Counted from the stretch's first letter, positions 34,634-43,610 are shown. The stretch is DNA of 64,000 nucleotides from Lachnospiraceae bacterium (GCA_022845895.1 AP025573.1:2700501-2764500), one strand, 5' to 3'. A program made the numbers and translations. Notes: generated from the letters alone by a model not told the origin.

Positions 34634-34778
34634 GTTATCAGGAATTCATGATACCATTTGTTATACCGAATCTTAGATTATACCGAAAGTTTCATATATG
34701 AGCTTTATCTAAGTTTCGGCATAATAAGACTTGTCCCGAATTTTGGGTGAAGCTGGTTATCAGAAATTCACGATACTA
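34634..34778. repeat. Direct and inverted short repeats next to the relaxase gene (oriT candidate)
   Basis: Two 23-base imperfect direct repeats starting GTTATCAG (34634-34656 and 34756-34778, 20 of 23 identical). Between them TTATACCGAA occurs at 34661-34670 and 34678-34687 (17-base period) and once inverted with one change at 34715-34724. No gene fits in 34562-34946. Iteron-like layout beside the relaxase suits an origin of transfer or replication, but no nick site is recognised. Confidence 0.55.
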
Positions 34779-34790
34779 CCGGCAAGCAAT

Positions 34791-34850
34791 GCAATCTTAC
34801 GTAAGATTGCGTATTTAGCAGAAATCCCGTTCCCGGAATTCCTGCTAAAT
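34791..34850. repeat. 20-bp perfect palindrome and adjoining hairpin
   Basis: GCAATCTTACGTAAGATTGC (34791-34810) is a perfect palindrome; right after it ATTTAGCAG (34813-34821) pairs with CTGCTAAAT (34842-34850) over a 20-base loop. Together with the repeats at 34634-34778 this is a strongly structured, gene-free segment 3' of the relaxase gene. No T-run follows on the minus strand, so a simple terminator is less likely. Confidence 0.6.
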
Positions 34851-34946
34851 GCTTGTTGGTGACATATCCCCAAACCCCTGAGATCATTGCCGGTGGCAAT
34901 GGCTGCGCGTTCCGTTGGAACGCTGAAAACGAAAAGCTGACAAACC

Positions 34947-36365
34947 TTATTGACGTGATTTTTCTGTGCTGCGCTGCGGTAGCGGTGGGGAAGAAATCTC
35001 TAATAGATATTCCACATTAGCCCGAACATTATGAAGTTCTTTCATATCATTTTTGGCCTGCTTATAGGCAGAATAGGCTTTCCGTTTTTGTTCCAGAAGA
35101 TCGGTGTATTCCTCCCGGAGAGATTTAACAGAGGGGAGCTTTTGGATTCCTAGCTCGTCAAAATGATTCTTTGCCGCCTGGTGCAGCAGAATTTCAGCCT
35201 CATGTACTATTCGGTATTTTTTGCTGTACCCGGCTTTGCGATATTCTACATAGACAGCCCGCGTTTTCGCATAGTTTACGATCTGCTTTTGTAGCTCGGC
35301 ATTGGCGTTCATTCTTGACTCTAAATCTTTAATTTGAACGGATAAGGTATTGAAATTAGTGGTAGCGGCGTTGGCTTTTTCCAGAAGATCCTCATAACCC
35401 ATATCGCCATGTTCTTTTAAGTAGAGCACTGCCTGGGAAAGCTGTTTTAAGTTGAACACTTTTGCCCAACGCTCATAACCGGGACCTTTGCCGGAACGGA
35501 TTGCAGCTTCAATATCAACCAGCAATCCAACTTTGGAAACCGTTTTTTTAGAAAAGGCATGGCGGGGTTTTACTGTCCGTGTACCGGCAATCCGTTCTTT
35601 GATGGCCTGTTCTGTATAATCGCCTTTGAGCGTATCGCATCGGGTATAATTTTCTTGTCCCGGAACTCGGAACCGAAGATGTTTTCTTTCACGGTTGACT
35701 TCCAGCCCAGCAGTTTCCAGCTTCTGTAGAAGTTCCTCAAAATCTTTTGGCTTTTCCTCTAATGCAGCATCAATAGCAATGCGTATCTGCTCCTGAAAGG
35801 AAGGCTGCTTTTTATTTCCCAGCCATGTGCCATAATGCTCCCGGCTGGGTTTCGGATTTTCTACAATCGAAAGTCCATGCTCCAAACACAGCTTGTCATT
35901 CATTCGCCGGATTGCCCAGGTAGAGCCCCAGAAGTTGCGAAACTTTTTCTGACAGTCCAGTGTAGTAGAGTTGATAATGATGTGATTATGGACATGGTGC
36001 TTATCCACATGGGTGCAGACAACAAAGGCATGGTTTCCTTTTGTGAGCTTCAGTGCCAGCTCCCTGCCGATCTGATTAGCTTCTTCTGGCGTAACTTCGC
36101 CGGGCTTAAATGCCTGACGGAGATGGTAGGCGATCACATCATCTGCACCCTGATTTCTGCCGGTCAGATTTGCATACTGTCGTTTGGACAGAAGAAACTC
36201 TGCATCAGCAAGCCGGGTATCACACTCATAGCCATAAATGAATTTTCCAAAATCGGTTTTCTGCGGATTTTCTACATAATCAATAATATCTGAGATCGCA
36301 GTAGAGATATTCCGACCTTTTCCTACATGCAGAGGCATCAGTCTTGTGGTCGCTATTTTCGTCAC
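34947..36365 (-). CDS. Relaxase (MOBP-like, MobA/VirD2 family)
   Basis: 472 residues. N-terminal relaxase domain: candidate nicking Tyr in DIIDYVENPQKT (about residue 30), and the metal-binding histidine triad in HVDKHHVHNHIIIN (about 119-132). The middle (200-290) continues the Relaxase fold (RVPGQENYTRCDTLKG), and the C-terminal 200 residues are coiled-coil, as in Tn1549-type relaxases. It nicks oriT and leads the transferred strand through the VirB/VirD4 channel. MobC lies upstream at 36821-37165 with a small membrane protein between. Confidence 0.92.
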   Translation of the reverse strand: MTKIATTRLMPLHVGKGRNISTAISDIIDYVENPQKTDFGKFIYGYECDTRLADAEFLLSKRQYANLTGRNQGADDVIAYHLRQAFKPGEVTPEEANQIGRELALKLTKGNHAFVVCTHVDKHHVHNHIIINSTTLDCQKKFRNFWGSTWAIRRMNDKLCLEHGLSIVENPKPSREHYGTWLGNKKQPSFQEQIRIAIDAALEEKPKDFEELLQKLETAGLEVNRERKHLRFRVPGQENYTRCDTLKGDYTEQAIKERIAGTRTVKPRHAFSKKTVSKVGLLVDIEAAIRSGKGPGYERWAKVFNLKQLSQAVLYLKEHGDMGYEDLLEKANAATTNFNTLSVQIKDLESRMNANAELQKQIVNYAKTRAVYVEYRKAGYSKKYRIVHEAEILLHQAAKNHFDELGIQKLPSVKSLREEYTDLLEQKRKAYSAYKQAKNDMKELHNVRANVEYLLEISSPPLPQRSTEKSRQ

Positions 36366-36444
36366 CTCCTTAACTTAATTCCAATCAGAGAAGTTATAAT
36401 TGCAGAAAAAGAGCGGGGCTGCCTATGCGCCCCGCCAAATCTGC

Positions 36445-36735
36445 TTAACCAAATATAAAATCCTTTAAGGCACTGTTTGCCCCGCCAATGATCCCTACCA
36501 GCCATGCAGCCGCCAGAGGCAGACCGTATGGACTGATAAGAAAGGCGATCATAAGCCATGCAAGACCCGGCAAAAATCCTGCGACAAAGAACAGCACCAA
36601 TGCCGCCAGAAAGATGATCCCAGAAAGAATCCCAAGTACCGCACCGGAAAGAACCACTAAAAATTTACATACCAGATAAAGAATCCCCGTAACCAGCATA
36701 AAGGGAAGTGCCAGTAATTTACCTATCAAACGCAT
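36445..36735 (-). CDS. Small membrane protein, CD1845-like
   Basis: 96 residues, nearly all hydrophobic: three or four membrane helices (MRLIGKLLALPFMLVTGILY, LVVLSGAVLGILSGIIFLAA, VAGFLPGLAWLMIAFLI). The pattern and position between relaxase and MobC match CD1845-family proteins of clostridial conjugative elements. Function unknown. GGAGG precedes the ATG. Confidence 0.8.
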   Translation of the reverse strand: MRLIGKLLALPFMLVTGILYLVCKFLVVLSGAVLGILSGIIFLAALVLFFVAGFLPGLAWLMIAFLISPYGLPLAAAWLVGIIGGANSALKDFIFG

Positions 36736-36754
36736 ACGCTTTGCCTCCTTTCAG

Positions 36755-36770
36755 AAGGGCATCTGCCCTT
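36755..36770. other. Short hairpin between mobC and the CD1845-like gene
   Basis: AAGGGCA-TC-TGCCCTT, followed on the plus strand by an AT-rich run. On the minus strand (the coding one) it lies just ahead of the ribosome site, so it may modulate readthrough from mobC or RNA stability. Confidence 0.4.
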
Positions 36771-36820
36771 ATAAAAATTTTACCGTGACGGCAAAAAGAA
36801 AGCAACGGCTTTCCGGCTGT

Positions 36821-37165
36821 TTATGAAATGTTTGCAAATCCCCGGATCAGTTTGTCCATGCCATCCCAAAGGCTGTCCAGACGGGTGCGGATGTCCTCTA
36901 TATCTGCGGCATAAATATTGCCGGTCTCATTGGCTCGTCTGGTATATTGGTTTAAGTTATTGGAACAAATGCGGAGAAGCCGGATCATTTCCTGAATATC
37001 TCCCATATCAAGGTGAATGATGTAACCGTCTACGGCCATCTTTCGCAGATATGCCGACAGGTTGGTAATGCCAAGTTCCGCCATGCGTTCTTTTACCAGT
37101 TCGGCCTCCGGTTCGGACATGACAAATTCGACGCGGACGGATTTTTTGTTATGCCCGCCCTTCAT
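36821..37165 (-). CDS. MobC-like mobilisation protein
   Basis: 114 residues: N-terminal ribbon-helix-helix (KSVRVEFVMSEPEAELVKER, LGITNLSAYLRKMAVDGYII) followed by the MobC bundle (LRICSNNLNQYTRRANETGN). Accessory relaxosome protein that binds oriT DNA and helps relaxase loading. Starts inside the stop of the upstream gene (4-base overlap). Confidence 0.9.
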   Translation of the reverse strand: MKGGHNKKSVRVEFVMSEPEAELVKERMAELGITNLSAYLRKMAVDGYIIHLDMGDIQEMIRLLRICSNNLNQYTRRANETGNIYAADIEDIRTRLDSLWDGMDKLIRGFANIS

Positions 37166-37860
37166 CGTTCCAACCCTCTTTTATGAGATGAGACCTCCTG
37201 TGTTGAAACCACCGTCTTTGCTCTTTTGAGTTTTTCCCGCAGGGTGGTCTTTTCCAGCTTATCAAGATATTCCTCCAGATTTCCGGCTGTCGCATGATAG
37301 CTGCGTTTGAAGCGTTCCCGTTTTAGAATCATCATCAGCTCCGGCTCATTTTCCGGCAGATAAGTCATTGTTTTAGGGGCTCCATGCTCTGGCATAAACC
37401 GGTTCATAAGCTGTCTCCGTTCCTGATAGGGAATCGTGATAACATTTCCATCCGCAAATGCAACGGCTACATTTCCGATTGGACAGGTCAGCTTTTTCAT
37501 CCGTTCCACATGTTCTCTATAATTTAGCGGATAGAGATTGCCAAATATTTTTCCGTCCCTGACTTCTTTCAAAGAGATGGCATAAGCCAAAACGGGATCA
37601 TTTGTCTGTTCCTGGTAAAACCGCCACACTTTATTTTCATGGCTTCCATCCAGATAAACTTCCCGTTCGCGCAGGGTATAGGTTCCGCAAGGGCGTGACA
37701 TCCAAAGAAGCTGTTTATCCTCTGAACGGTCTGACACAGCCAGTTTTGAAATCAGTTCCTTATCCAGGTCAAAGTCCTCTTTATAATGTTGGGTATGAAG
37801 ATCTACGATACGGGAAAGAGCACCCAAAAGATCTACATCCTCAAATCTTACCCCGGCCAT
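37162..37860 (-). CDS. Conserved ICE protein, 232 aa, function unknown
   Basis: Not recognised with certainty. RPCGTYTLREREVYLDGSHE, VWRFYQEQTNDPVLAYAISL and FGNLYPLNYREHVERMKKL form a compact mixed fold like the polyvalent-protein-associated domains (LPD/DUF38xx types) found in conjugative elements. The C-terminal third is basic and helical. One-base overlap (TGATG) with the gene before and 4 bases with mobC after, so it belongs to the mobilisation operon. Confidence 0.7.
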   Translation of the reverse strand: MAGVRFEDVDLLGALSRIVDLHTQHYKEDFDLDKELISKLAVSDRSEDKQLLWMSRPCGTYTLREREVYLDGSHENKVWRFYQEQTNDPVLAYAISLKEVRDGKIFGNLYPLNYREHVERMKKLTCPIGNVAVAFADGNVITIPYQERRQLMNRFMPEHGAPKTMTYLPENEPELMMILKRERFKRSYHATAGNLEEYLDKLEKTTLREKLKRAKTVVSTQEVSSHKRGLER

Positions 37861-38780
37861 CAGCGTTCCCTTTCCGGCACAGGAGGGATCATCTGCCTTG
37901 CTTCATGCTCCGGTTTGTCTGCTTTCAAACGGTCCATCAAAGACGGCTTTGCTTCCGGCACCAGCTCCCGGATTTCTTCATCCGTCTGTCCGTCTGTCAG
38001 ATCCGGGCGCACAGGAGGTTCGTTGTTCAGCCTGCCATCCAGCATATTGTAGTTCCCGGTTTGTCCTTCCTCATAAAGTTCCGCATTGCGAAGATAACTT
38101 TCCGGCGCCTGAAACGGCTGTCCGGCAAACAGAATTTCTCTTTGGGTGGTAAACTGTGCAAGGACCCCATTTTGCAGTCTCGCAAATTCTTCATACTGGC
38201 GCAAGGTAAGCCCTCGTTCCAACATTTCCGTCTGGGTATGCGCCCAGCCTTCTCCATAAAGAAAATAATACATATCGGGCTGATCACAGACAAAACACAG
38301 GGAACCGTCCTGATTGTCATAGTAAGATGGCTGCATATCCTGGTAATGGCAACGTTCCTCACGCCCCAAATACACACGGTTGTCCGCACCCAGCATAGCG
38401 ACCATACCCGCGTAATTACTATGGACCGCAGAGCGGATTTCTACCAGCGGATCTGTTTGAGAAGGAATCTGTCGGCCCGGAATCTCGTTTTGTTTTTCCG
38501 CTGCATCATTTCTTGGTATTACTTCTTCATGGCTGCGCGCATCCAGTTCCGGTTGAGATGTTCCTTTCCGAACAGCGCCGGGTTCCGGTTCTTTTTCTTT
38601 CACATAGTATCGGACATTTGCTGTCGTATGCTCGTTGGCTTCCTTTGCATAGTTTTCAGCGTCGGCTTTGCTATCAAACTCCAACGGTTTTCCATTTTCC
38701 TTGCACCAGCTTTGTGCCGGTCCGAAAATAGAAGTGCTGCTTCGTACTGCCCATACACCATAGGTCCGTTTCCTTTCCAT
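37860..38780 (-). CDS. Conserved ICE protein with DUF4316-like end, 306 aa
   Basis: Residues 1-60 (YGVWAVRSSTSIFGPAQSWC, KADAENYAKEANEHT) resemble a small beta-alpha domain found at the start of several ICE proteins. A YodL-like middle follows (MLERGLTLRQYEEFARLQNG, then VLAQFTTQREILFAGQPF), and the C-terminus has PSLMDRLKADKPEHE, the short signature that often ends DUF4316 proteins in Tn1549-like elements. AAGGAGGG precedes the ATG. No enzymatic motif; role in transfer unknown. Confidence 0.7.
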   Translation of the reverse strand: MERKRTYGVWAVRSSTSIFGPAQSWCKENGKPLEFDSKADAENYAKEANEHTTANVRYYVKEKEPEPGAVRKGTSQPELDARSHEEVIPRNDAAEKQNEIPGRQIPSQTDPLVEIRSAVHSNYAGMVAMLGADNRVYLGREERCHYQDMQPSYYDNQDGSLCFVCDQPDMYYFLYGEGWAHTQTEMLERGLTLRQYEEFARLQNGVLAQFTTQREILFAGQPFQAPESYLRNAELYEEGQTGNYNMLDGRLNNEPPVRPDLTDGQTDEEIRELVPEAKPSLMDRLKADKPEHEARQMIPPVPERER

Positions 38781-38793
38781 TTCGCATCCCTCC

Positions 38794-39426
38794 TTATCGT
38801 TCCTGCTGTTTGGAAGTTTGTTGCTTTTTTACTGGGTCTGCCGGTTTTGTTGCCTTTAGCTGCTGACGGAGAGAATTCTTATGCTCCGGTTCGGAATCTG
38901 TGATGTTGACATATTCGCCAATGATACAGAGCGCTTCTCCATAACTGCCGGAAGCAAATACCCGGTCAGACATTTCTTTTGCCTGTTCTTTTAGACCATG
39001 CTCCCGCAAAGTACGGGAAGCAATACCAAGCAGATTAAAAATGTTCCCATCTGCTCCGATCAGAGGGCAGTCCGGTTTATCTGCCAATGGTTCCGGTGTT
39101 TCTATAAATCCGCCTAAATAATTCGGCACAAAGTCCGACAGCCATGTGCCGCCATAGACTTCATGGGTCTGTAAACGCCACAGGGCAAGTTTCCCTATAT
39201 CCAGTTTCACATCATCAAAAGGGTAAAGCAGACAGGTCAGTTCTCCGTGCTGAAAAGCAAACACATTTTCAAACTGGCTGCCATCTTTCAATATGCCTGC
39301 ATTTGTCAGCATTTCGTTGATCCCGTCCACCCATTCTGTCAGATCTCCGCCGCAGCCCTGTAAAATCAGTCCTTCCTTATCCGGCATACGGCGAAGATCC
39401 TCTGCAGTAATCGTGTTGATATTCAA
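38794..39426 (-). CDS. Conserved ICE protein, 210 aa, function unknown
   Basis: TTG start at 39426 with TAGGAGGCG upstream. The sequence begins MNINTITAEDLRRMPDKEGL (first residue TTG-encoded), then LQGCGGDLTEWVDGINEMLT, FAFQHGELTCLLYPFDD and THEVYGGTWLSDFVPNYLGG, a conserved pattern of clostridial ICEs with no assigned function. The C-terminal 25 residues are basic and Gln-rich. The 150 bases upstream (39427-39579) hold no gene. Confidence 0.7.
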   Translation of the reverse strand: MNINTITAEDLRRMPDKEGLILQGCGGDLTEWVDGINEMLTNAGILKDGSQFENVFAFQHGELTCLLYPFDDVKLDIGKLALWRLQTHEVYGGTWLSDFVPNYLGGFIETPEPLADKPDCPLIGADGNIFNLLGIASRTLREHGLKEQAKEMSDRVFASGSYGEALCIIGEYVNITDSEPEHKNSLRQQLKATKPADPVKKQQTSKQQER

Positions 39427-39579
39427 AAAATCGCCTCCTATCGTTTTTGTTAAAATATAAGTTTTGTCCGCAACTTAACCTCATTTCAAAGCACCGGAGT
39501 ATTCTTATACAGCTCCCTTAAAAACAGATGCGAATAGCCATTGAAAATCAAGGACTTTTGGGGCTAAGTTGCGGACATA

Positions 39580-39948
39580 TCATGGTTGGTTTTGCCGCTG
39601 CCGGCGTTTGCGTTTCCGCTCGGATTTCCGTCTTGCATAGACCCGGCAGGCATCGGAGCAATATGCCTGGCTGGTTATAGGAAGATATGATTTTCCACAC
39701 ACAGAGCATATTTTCTGTCTCATGGAGGTGTCCTCGCCGGTAATGGCTGATTCCAGTGCTGCATCCACCGGCAACACCGCTTTTTCAAAGTACCGGCAAT
39801 AAGCACCGGTCCACCATTTATTCAGCATGTAGCAAGGACTGTCCAGGGGAAGGCAGATCTTATCCTGAGAGTCATAGTTGGCGCAAAGCTCTGTAACCAG
39901 CTTTCGGATTGCAGACTGCTCCGAGCGTTTTAATTCCCTCTCTGCCAT
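39580..39948 (-). CDS. Cysteine-rich VLP-domain protein
   Basis: 122 residues of the Cys_rich_VLP type: SAIRKLVTELCANYDSQDKI, LNKWWTGAYCRYFEKAVLPV, then a zinc-finger-like KICSVCGKSYLPITSQAYCS/DAC and a very basic tail (RRKSERKRKRRQRQ). Common accessory protein of Tn1549-like elements; probably binds nucleic acid. ATG preceded by GGTAGG. Confidence 0.85.
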   Translation of the reverse strand: MAERELKRSEQSAIRKLVTELCANYDSQDKICLPLDSPCYMLNKWWTGAYCRYFEKAVLPVDAALESAITGEDTSMRQKICSVCGKSYLPITSQAYCSDACRVYARRKSERKRKRRQRQNQP

Positions 39949-39953
39949 AATGC

Positions 39954-40337
39954 CTACCTTTCCGGGTCACTGCTTTGTCTGCCGCCGGAAATTCCGGTTG
40001 CATCAGTAACATTCCTGGACTGTGAAAGGGCATCGGCGATAGAGTTCCGCTTTTTCTGTTTTGGTTCATGGTAAATAAAAAGTTCGTTTTTTCCCGGTAC
40101 ATACAACAAGCCATTTTCTTCGCAGCGGAAAATATCACATTCTTTGTCAGTTGAAACAGCATAAAACCCTCTATAATCAAAGGGTACCTTTTGCCGCTCC
40201 TGATAGGTACACAGCCCTAAGTTGGGGTCACTTGCCAGCCGTTTCGATATGGCGAAAAAGTCGCCTTCTTTTTTGTGAAATTTTCGTATGGGCGTGAAGT
40301 GATAACCGCCATATTCAAAGGTTTTTCGATCGCTCAT
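39954..40337 (-). CDS. Conserved ICE protein, 127 aa, function unknown
   Basis: Starts at the topoisomerase stop (4-base overlap), so it is coupled to it. FEYGGYHFTPIRKFHKKEGD, ISKRLASDPNLGLCTYQER and FDYRGFYAVSTDKECDIFRC form a small beta-rich domain often seen next to topB in clostridial ICEs; no known catalytic residues. C-terminus low-complexity. Confidence 0.65.
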   Translation of the reverse strand: MSDRKTFEYGGYHFTPIRKFHKKEGDFFAISKRLASDPNLGLCTYQERQKVPFDYRGFYAVSTDKECDIFRCEENGLLYVPGKNELFIYHEPKQKKRNSIADALSQSRNVTDATGISGGRQSSDPER

Positions 40338-42442
40338 TTACGCCTGCCTTTCTTTACTGGAAATTCCAGCTTGAAATTCACATATTTACCGCCGGTATCA
40401 TCCAGAATCACTTCCGCATCATAGGTCCTTCCTGTTTTTTCACTGTAAAGCCCGGACATAGAAATGCGGCCCTCTTTCAAAAGAGCCGCTGCCACAGACT
40501 TTGTGATAGATTTTTTCTTGCTGGAAAAGAAACGGTTATCTTTCCAAAGAGCAAAAGAACATTCCCTGTTGCCGCAGAAAAAACCTTTCTTTCCTTCAAA
40601 TACCGGGGCACCGCAGCGGGGACATACCCCCACGGCTTCGTGTGCAGTTCCTTTGGAAGAAGGAAACAGATCCGCAAAACGTTCTTCCGGGGTAGTATGT
40701 TCTTTTACCAGCGTCCGGCTCATATCTGCAATCTGATCCATAAAAGATGTTGCCGACAGTTCGCCATGTTCCACTTGTTTCAGCATGGATTCCCATTCTG
40801 CAGTTAAGATGGGAGATTTGATATTGTCCGGCAGGACTGCGATCAGGTTCTTTCCTTTTTCCGTAGGAATGAGCTGCTTTTTCTTTCGCTGTACAAATCT
40901 GGCAGAAACCAGCTTTTCCAGTGTTGCCGCACGGGTAGCCGGAGTACCCAATCCTTTACGCTCGGCATCTTCCGGCATATCTTCCGCACCGGCAGTCTCC
41001 ATAGCGGACAGCAGTGTGTCCTCCGTATAGTGTTTCGGCGGTGAAGTTTTCCCTTCACGGAGACTTGCTGATACAGCTTCAAAAGTCTGTCCTTCCTGCA
41101 GCACAGGGAGAGCGACAGCTTCATTTTCTTTGTGTTCCGTTTCACTCTGCCTGATACTCATACGGTGAATCCGTTCCACCTCTTTCCAGCCGGACTGTAA
41201 AATAGTCTTTCCTTTTGCCGTAAAAGTATATCCCTGGCAGTCCAATATAGCGGTGACCGCTTCAAATCGGTGTACCTGCGTTGTGGCACAAAGCAGTCTG
41301 ACGGCAAGCAGGGTAAGCACATCCCGCTCCCCGGAAGGAAGCTCTGACAGGTCTGTCCGTGCGATTTCCACAGTTGGGATAATGGCATGGTGGTCAGTCA
41401 CTTTGCTGTCATCTGTTACCCGGTCAATGTCCGGCTCTCCGGCGTAGCCTTTTCCAAAGGTCATATTGTCACGCAGCCACAGGATCAGGGAAGCGGCGGT
41501 TGCCTGCATGTCCTTCGTCAAATACTGGCTGTCCGTTCTCGGATAGGTTGCCAGCTTCTTTTCATAGAGAGATTGCACATAATCAAGGGTCTGTTGAGCC
41601 GTATAGCCATAAATACGGTTACATTCCCTTTGCAGAGTTGTAAGGTCATAAAGGCGGGGAGGCTGTATAGTTTTTACCTGCTTTTCCACAGAACGCACAA
41701 AAGCGGAGTTGTGGTCACAGTCCATACGGATTTTTTCAGCCTCGGATCGTTCCGTCATTTTTTCGCCGGAAGCAGTAAAACCTCCGCAGGTGATTTCCGG
41801 CACATAAAAAGGCTTACTGATGAAGGATTCAATATCCGACTCACGCTGTACCAAAAGTGCCAGTGTCGGTGACATAACACGGCCGACATTTAGGGTGACA
41901 CCATACAGGACAGAAAAAAGCCGGGTGGCATTGATCCCGATCAGCCAGTCGGCTCCTGCCCGGCAGACCGCCGCATCATAGAGCTTATCGTAATCACTGC
42001 CGGGGTGGAGATGGTCAAAGCCCTCACGGATCGCCGCATCCTCCATACTGGAAATCCAAAGGCGCTCCATAGGCTTTTTACATCCGGCATATTCATAGAC
42101 CAGACGGAAGATCAGTTCTCCTTCTCGTCCGGCATCCGTAGCGCATACCACGGAATCCACCCGTTTGTCCTTCATCAATCGGCACAAAAGGGCAAGCTGC
42201 GTTTTCTTATCCTTTGGCACTTCATATTTCCAGTTTTCCGGTAGGATCGGAAGATCCTCATACCGCCATTTGGCGTACTGTTCTTTGTAAGCCTCCGGCT
42301 GTGCCAGTTCCAAAAGATGTCCCACGCACCAGCTCACCAGATAGCCGGAACCTTCGAGATAACCGTCTTTTCTTTCCGTTGCGCCTAATACTGCTGCCAG
42401 TGACATAGCAACAGAGGGCTTTTCTGCAATCACAAGTTTCAA
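40334..42442 (-). CDS. topB: DNA topoisomerase III
   Basis: 702-residue type IA topoisomerase starting at TTG 42442 (GGAGG eight bases upstream). Toprim domain at the N-terminus (KLVIAEKPSVAMSLAAVLG, then ATDAGREGELIFRLVYEYAG), catalytic Tyr near residue 300 in ATYPRTDSQYL, TDHHAIIPT, and a C-terminal zinc finger CPRCGAPVFEGKKGFFCGN. ICE-borne copies probably resolve DNA crossings in conjugative transfer or replication. The core genome will have its own copies. Confidence 0.95.
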   Translation of the reverse strand: MKLVIAEKPSVAMSLAAVLGATERKDGYLEGSGYLVSWCVGHLLELAQPEAYKEQYAKWRYEDLPILPENWKYEVPKDKKTQLALLCRLMKDKRVDSVVCATDAGREGELIFRLVYEYAGCKKPMERLWISSMEDAAIREGFDHLHPGSDYDKLYDAAVCRAGADWLIGINATRLFSVLYGVTLNVGRVMSPTLALLVQRESDIESFISKPFYVPEITCGGFTASGEKMTERSEAEKIRMDCDHNSAFVRSVEKQVKTIQPPRLYDLTTLQRECNRIYGYTAQQTLDYVQSLYEKKLATYPRTDSQYLTKDMQATAASLILWLRDNMTFGKGYAGEPDIDRVTDDSKVTDHHAIIPTVEIARTDLSELPSGERDVLTLLAVRLLCATTQVHRFEAVTAILDCQGYTFTAKGKTILQSGWKEVERIHRMSIRQSETEHKENEAVALPVLQEGQTFEAVSASLREGKTSPPKHYTEDTLLSAMETAGAEDMPEDAERKGLGTPATRAATLEKLVSARFVQRKKKQLIPTEKGKNLIAVLPDNIKSPILTAEWESMLKQVEHGELSATSFMDQIADMSRTLVKEHTTPEERFADLFPSSKGTAHEAVGVCPRCGAPVFEGKKGFFCGNRECSFALWKDNRFFSSKKKSITKSVAAALLKEGRISMSGLYSEKTGRTYDAEVILDDTGGKYVNFKLEFPVKKGRRK

Positions 42443-42445
42443 TTT

Positions 42446-42572
42446 TTATTCCTCCTTCATAGTTTCAAATTCTTTATCCGCAAGTTTTCCGGTTTGCATA
42501 AGACACATCAGCATAACGCCGGAAGCCATTCCTCCGGCAAAGGTAAGGAAATGTGAAATCAGGTTCCACATA
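42446..42572 (-). pseudogene. DUF3789-like small membrane protein, frameshifted
   Basis: After a good AGGAGGAATGCTT site the ATG at 42572 begins MWNLISHFLTF; then one extra A in an A4 run (42539-42542) moves the rest, AGGMASGVMLMCLMQTGK and LADKEFETMKEE, to another frame. Joined, the two halves give a normal 41-residue DUF3789 protein as found before topB in this ICE family. Could be a sequencing error in a homopolymer or a real mutation. Confidence 0.6.
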
Positions 42573-42636
42573 AGCATTCCTCCTAAAAATGGGTAAAGAA
42601 AAACGCCCACTTCAAAGTGAGCGCATCAACAGGTAT

Positions 42637-43146
42637 CTATTTTGTTTTTGGTTTCAAGTGATCCGGCAGGACGCTCTCTCCAACCGGGATTTCCCGCAGT
42701 TCCTTTTTCATCCGATGGGTGAAGCGGATCGTCTTTGCCGTACTGCCGGTTTCCCGTCCGTCATATACAGCGATCACTCGGTCGGAGTGCTCCACCATAT
42801 AGCGGTTTCTGTGGGAGTAGACGCTTGGGAGATATTTTTCCTGTATGACAACAACATCCGCACAAGCCTCCAGCAGTTCACGGGTTCTTGTTTTCTTATT
42901 CAGGCTGTCCAGACGTTTGCGGTAAGGGATCACTGCGATCAGCTCCAGCGCCGGATTAGTCTGCTTTCTTTCCAACACCAGCTCTGCAAAATACTGATCC
43001 ACGCCATCTGCAAAGCCACTCATAAAACAGGTAAATCCATCTGTAACGGCAGCATCGATCTCATGTTCCAAAGCGGCTTTTATTTTGTTGATCTCATTCT
43101 GCGGCAAATCCCTGTGTACGGTAACACAGCAAGTCTTTCCTTTCAT
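42637..43146 (-). CDS. SLOG-family (DUF1273/YspA-like) protein
   Basis: 169 residues with a Rossmann-like SLOG fold: CCVTVHRDLPQNEINKIKAA, GFTCFMSGFADGVDQYFAEL, LELIAVIPYRKR, DVVVIQEKYLPSVYSHRNRY, MVEHSDRVIAVYDGRETGST. The SGFADGVD motif is the glycine loop that binds a nucleotide-derived ligand. Family members are common in plasmids, phages and ICEs; some SLOG proteins act in nucleotide signalling or defence, but this role is not established here. Leader 43147-43238 separates it from the divergent Xre gene. Confidence 0.85.
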   Translation of the reverse strand: MKGKTCCVTVHRDLPQNEINKIKAALEHEIDAAVTDGFTCFMSGFADGVDQYFAELVLERKQTNPALELIAVIPYRKRLDSLNKKTRTRELLEACADVVVIQEKYLPSVYSHRNRYMVEHSDRVIAVYDGRETGSTAKTIRFTHRMKKELREIPVGESVLPDHLKPKTK

Positions 43147-43295
43147 CGGTCATCCCTCCATCTGATAGGTAAAATTCTTCACTTTTCATATAGTAATAGA
43201 TTTAATTTAGCAAGTCAACGATAATACCCTTTTTCCTTTTGCGGATAATAAAGGGGCGTGAGGTACAATCTATTACAGAATGGGAGGTGAAGGCG

Positions 43296-43610
43296 ATGTA
43301 TGAAGATTTTGTCCCGGAACGATTAGCGAAGCTGCGGACACAAAAAGGAGTTTCCGCACGCGATATGTCTTTATCGTTAGGTCAGGCAAACAACTACATC
43401 AATAATATTGAGAATAAAAAGTCACTTCCCGCTATGCAGTCTTTTTTCTACATCTGCGAATATCTGGGTGTGACACCGCAGGAATTCTTTGATGAAGGAA
43501 ATACCTACCCGGAAACCTTAAAGGAATTCATTGCAGAGGCAAGACAGCTTGATCCTCAATCCATGCAATATATCCTCGGTATTATGAAAGAACTCAATAG
43601 CAGAAAGTAA
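43296..43610 (+). CDS. Xre-type helix-turn-helix regulator
   Basis: 104 residues from the ATG at 43296 with GGGAGGTGA just ahead. HTH_3 fold: FVPERLAKLRTQKGVSARDM, SLSLGQANNYINNIENKKSL, FFYICEYLGVTPQEFFDEG; the C-terminal 35 residues (LKEFIAEARQLDPQSMQYIL) make a helical dimerisation tail. It is the only plus-strand gene of the ICE part, divergent from the SLOG/topB/mobilisation unit, so it is well placed to repress that unit's promoter. Confidence 0.92.
   Translation: MYEDFVPERLAKLRTQKGVSARDMSLSLGQANNYINNIENKKSLPAMQSFFYICEYLGVTPQEFFDEGNTYPETLKEFIAEARQLDPQSMQYILGIMKELNSRK

Noticed and set aside
37602..38903. 433-codon plus-strand frame
   Set aside because: Antisense to three overlapping, properly spaced ICE genes; no recognisable protein features.
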